Assembly (NCBI GenBank): GCA_937914775.1
Contig: CALDNB010000145.1
Coordinates: forward strand, 1-6,406
From: an uncultured Clostridia bacterium
GTDB lineage: Bacteria; Bacillota; Clostridia; Monoglobales; Firm-18
Length of the DNA stretch: 6,406 nt
Reading direction: 5' to 3'
The notes under the pieces are model-generated. The model was not told the origin of the DNA, did no database searches, and saw only the letters and a list, made by a program, of their open reading frames with translations. Shown here one piece after another: positions 5,707-6,406 of this stretch (positions are counted from its first letter, which is position 1; each line of letters opens with the position of its first letter). A program made the position numbers and the translations under genes.

Positions 5707-6296
5707 AATTCTTCTAGCCAATGTTTGCTTTCTAGATCCAAACCATTTGTAGGCTCATCTAAAAGTAAAATATCTGGTTCACCAAATAAAGCTCTAGCTA
5801 ATAATACTTTTACTTTGTCAGATTCTTTTAATTCCTTCATTTGTTTATTATGTAATTCTGATACCACGCCTAATCCGCTCAATAATATGGCGGCATCGGA
5901 TTCAGCTTGCCACCCATTTTTCTTTAAAAATAAATCTTCTAATTCGCCAATTCTAATCCCATCCGCATCAGTAAAATCAGTTTTCATATATAACGCATCT
6001 TTTTCCTTCATTATTGAGTATAGTTCACTATCACCCATAATAACTACTTCTAATACATTATATTCATCATAGGCATGGTGATTTTGTTCTAAAACCGACA
6101 TTCTTTCGCCTTTACCAATAATAACCTCACCACTAGTAGAATCCACTTCTCCACTTAATATTTTCAAAAAAGTAGTCTTACCAGCTCCATTTGCACCTAT
6201 CAAACCATAGCAATTATTATTTTCAAATTTCAAATTAACATTATCAAATAAAACTCTCTTACCATAACGTAAACCAATACCAACCGTTTGTAACAT
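5676..6296 (-). CDS. ABC-F family ATPase (YkpA/YbiT-like), N-terminal half only, truncated at junction
   Basis: ABC-F proteins are soluble ATPases with two ABC domains and no membrane part; many act on the ribosome. Only the first ABC domain is here (206 residues against about 530-540 for the family). Walker A GANGAGKTT is at 34-42, Q-loop Q71 in LEQNHHAYDEY, the YkpA-like region EKDALYMKTDFTDADG at 98-113, and Walker B DILLLDEP at 175-182, followed by TNGLD where most ABC-F have TNHLD. The signature reads LKESDKVKV, not LSGG. The family sequence ends at about WLEEFLIEFKNT (193-204), just before the expected switch-His segment (VSHDRHF). The last residues and stop fall in potB sequence. The ATG at 6296 has AGAGG 7 nt upstream and a promoter. 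The linker and second ABC domain are missing, so the fragment should be non-functional, or intact elsewhere if the junction is artificial. A resistance role is not supported. Confidence 0.85.
   Translation of the reverse strand: MLQTVGIGLRYGKRVLFDNVNLKFENNNCYGLIGANGAGKTTFLKILSGEVDSTSGEVIIGKGERMSVLEQNHHAYDEYNVLEVVIMGDSELYSIMKEKDALYMKTDFTDADGIRIGELEDLFLKKNGWQAESDAAILLSGLGVVSELHNKQMKELKESDKVKVLLARALFGEPDILLLDEPTNGLDLESKHWLEEFLIEFKNTEM
5688..5709. other. Junction between truncated potB and truncated ABC-F gene
   Basis: PotB-like sequence can be followed on the plus strand to about 5706, and ABC-F-like sequence on the minus strand to about 5685-5693, so the breakpoint lies in roughly 20 bp that read acceptably as either gene. 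This stretch contains a perfect 8-bp inverted repeat (5688-5695 and 5702-5709, 6-nt loop) and is almost entirely A/T. No IS ends, target-site duplication, integrase or tRNA is visible. Both genes are cut and they face each other in opposite orientation. Confidence 0.75.
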
Positions 6297-6317
6297 AAAA
6301 TCACCTCTAACTATTCA

Positions 6318-6347
6318 ATGATATCATAATTTAAATATATTTGTAAA
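6318..6347 (-). promoter_or_regulatory. Promoter of the ABC-F gene (extended -10)
   Basis: On the minus strand, TTTACA (6347-6342) and TATCAT (6323-6318) are 18 bp apart, and TGA immediately precedes the -10 to give an extended -10. Transcription would start near 6311, leaving a leader of about 15 nt with the AGAGGTGAT site (6308-6300). That is too short for the attenuators that control some antibiotic-resistance ABC-F genes. Bases 6348-6406 are AT-rich and hold no gene that I can see. Confidence 0.65.
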
Positions 6348-6406
6348 GAAGATTTCATTTTTATATTGAATAAAGAATATATATCATATATAATTACTAA
6401 TAGGTG

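Noticed and set aside
5700..6406. Genomic island or transposon insertion into potB
   Set aside because: No transposase, terminal repeats or target duplication is visible; the incoming gene is itself truncated at the junction, which a simple insertion would not produce.
6370..6406. TATA-rich repeats at the right edge as an origin or attachment site
   Set aside because: Short alternating A/T runs only, with no DnaA box, iterons or tRNA end.

Overview
The window looks like low-GC Firmicutes DNA, probably an uncultured clostridial relative. The support is AT-rich coding sequence, strong GGAGG/GGTGAT Shine-Dalgarno sites, sigma-A style promoters close to consensus, TTG starts, and a threonyl-tRNA synthetase lacking the N-terminal TGS domain. 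The genes seen are housekeeping or common accessory types. I see no rRNA, tRNA, CRISPR array, transposase or riboswitch, and no convincing undescribed multi-gene system.

Layout. Bases 1-1339 (minus) hold the first 446 codons of thrS, which runs off the left edge. thrS has its own consensus promoter, whose -35 box lies in the last codons of murA. Bases 1383-4347 (minus) hold a compact three-gene operon read as asparaginase-family gene, then membrane-anchored TPR protein, then murA. The first two genes are coupled by an ATGA overlap, and murA follows 41 nt after the TPR stop. A 130-bp divergent intergenic region (about 4348-4463) carries two back-to-back promoters: one drives the asparaginase-TPR-murA operon leftward, the other drives potA rightward. 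potA (4464-5510) is the ATPase of a spermidine/putrescine-type importer, and potB, the first permease gene, begins one base after it.

The right end is anomalous. potB stops resembling a permease after about 65 codons (near 5690-5709). At the same point the sequence becomes the 3' side of a truncated minus-strand gene (start 6296) for the first half of a YkpA/YbiT-like ABC-F ATPase. Two unrelated, oppositely oriented genes are broken at one AT-rich junction with no mobile element. This is either a rearrangement or, more likely in my view, an assembly or amplification chimera. The 186-codon plus-strand frame 5512-6072 is therefore a fusion of potB with antisense ABC-F sequence, not a real protein.

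The more unusual regulatory details are a 14-bp perfect inverted repeat whose loop holds the murA Shine-Dalgarno and TTG start, a 13-A tract inside the asparaginase gene, an asparaginase mRNA with an apparently very short 5' leader, and a catalytic Lys that appears to be Gln in the asparaginase homologue.
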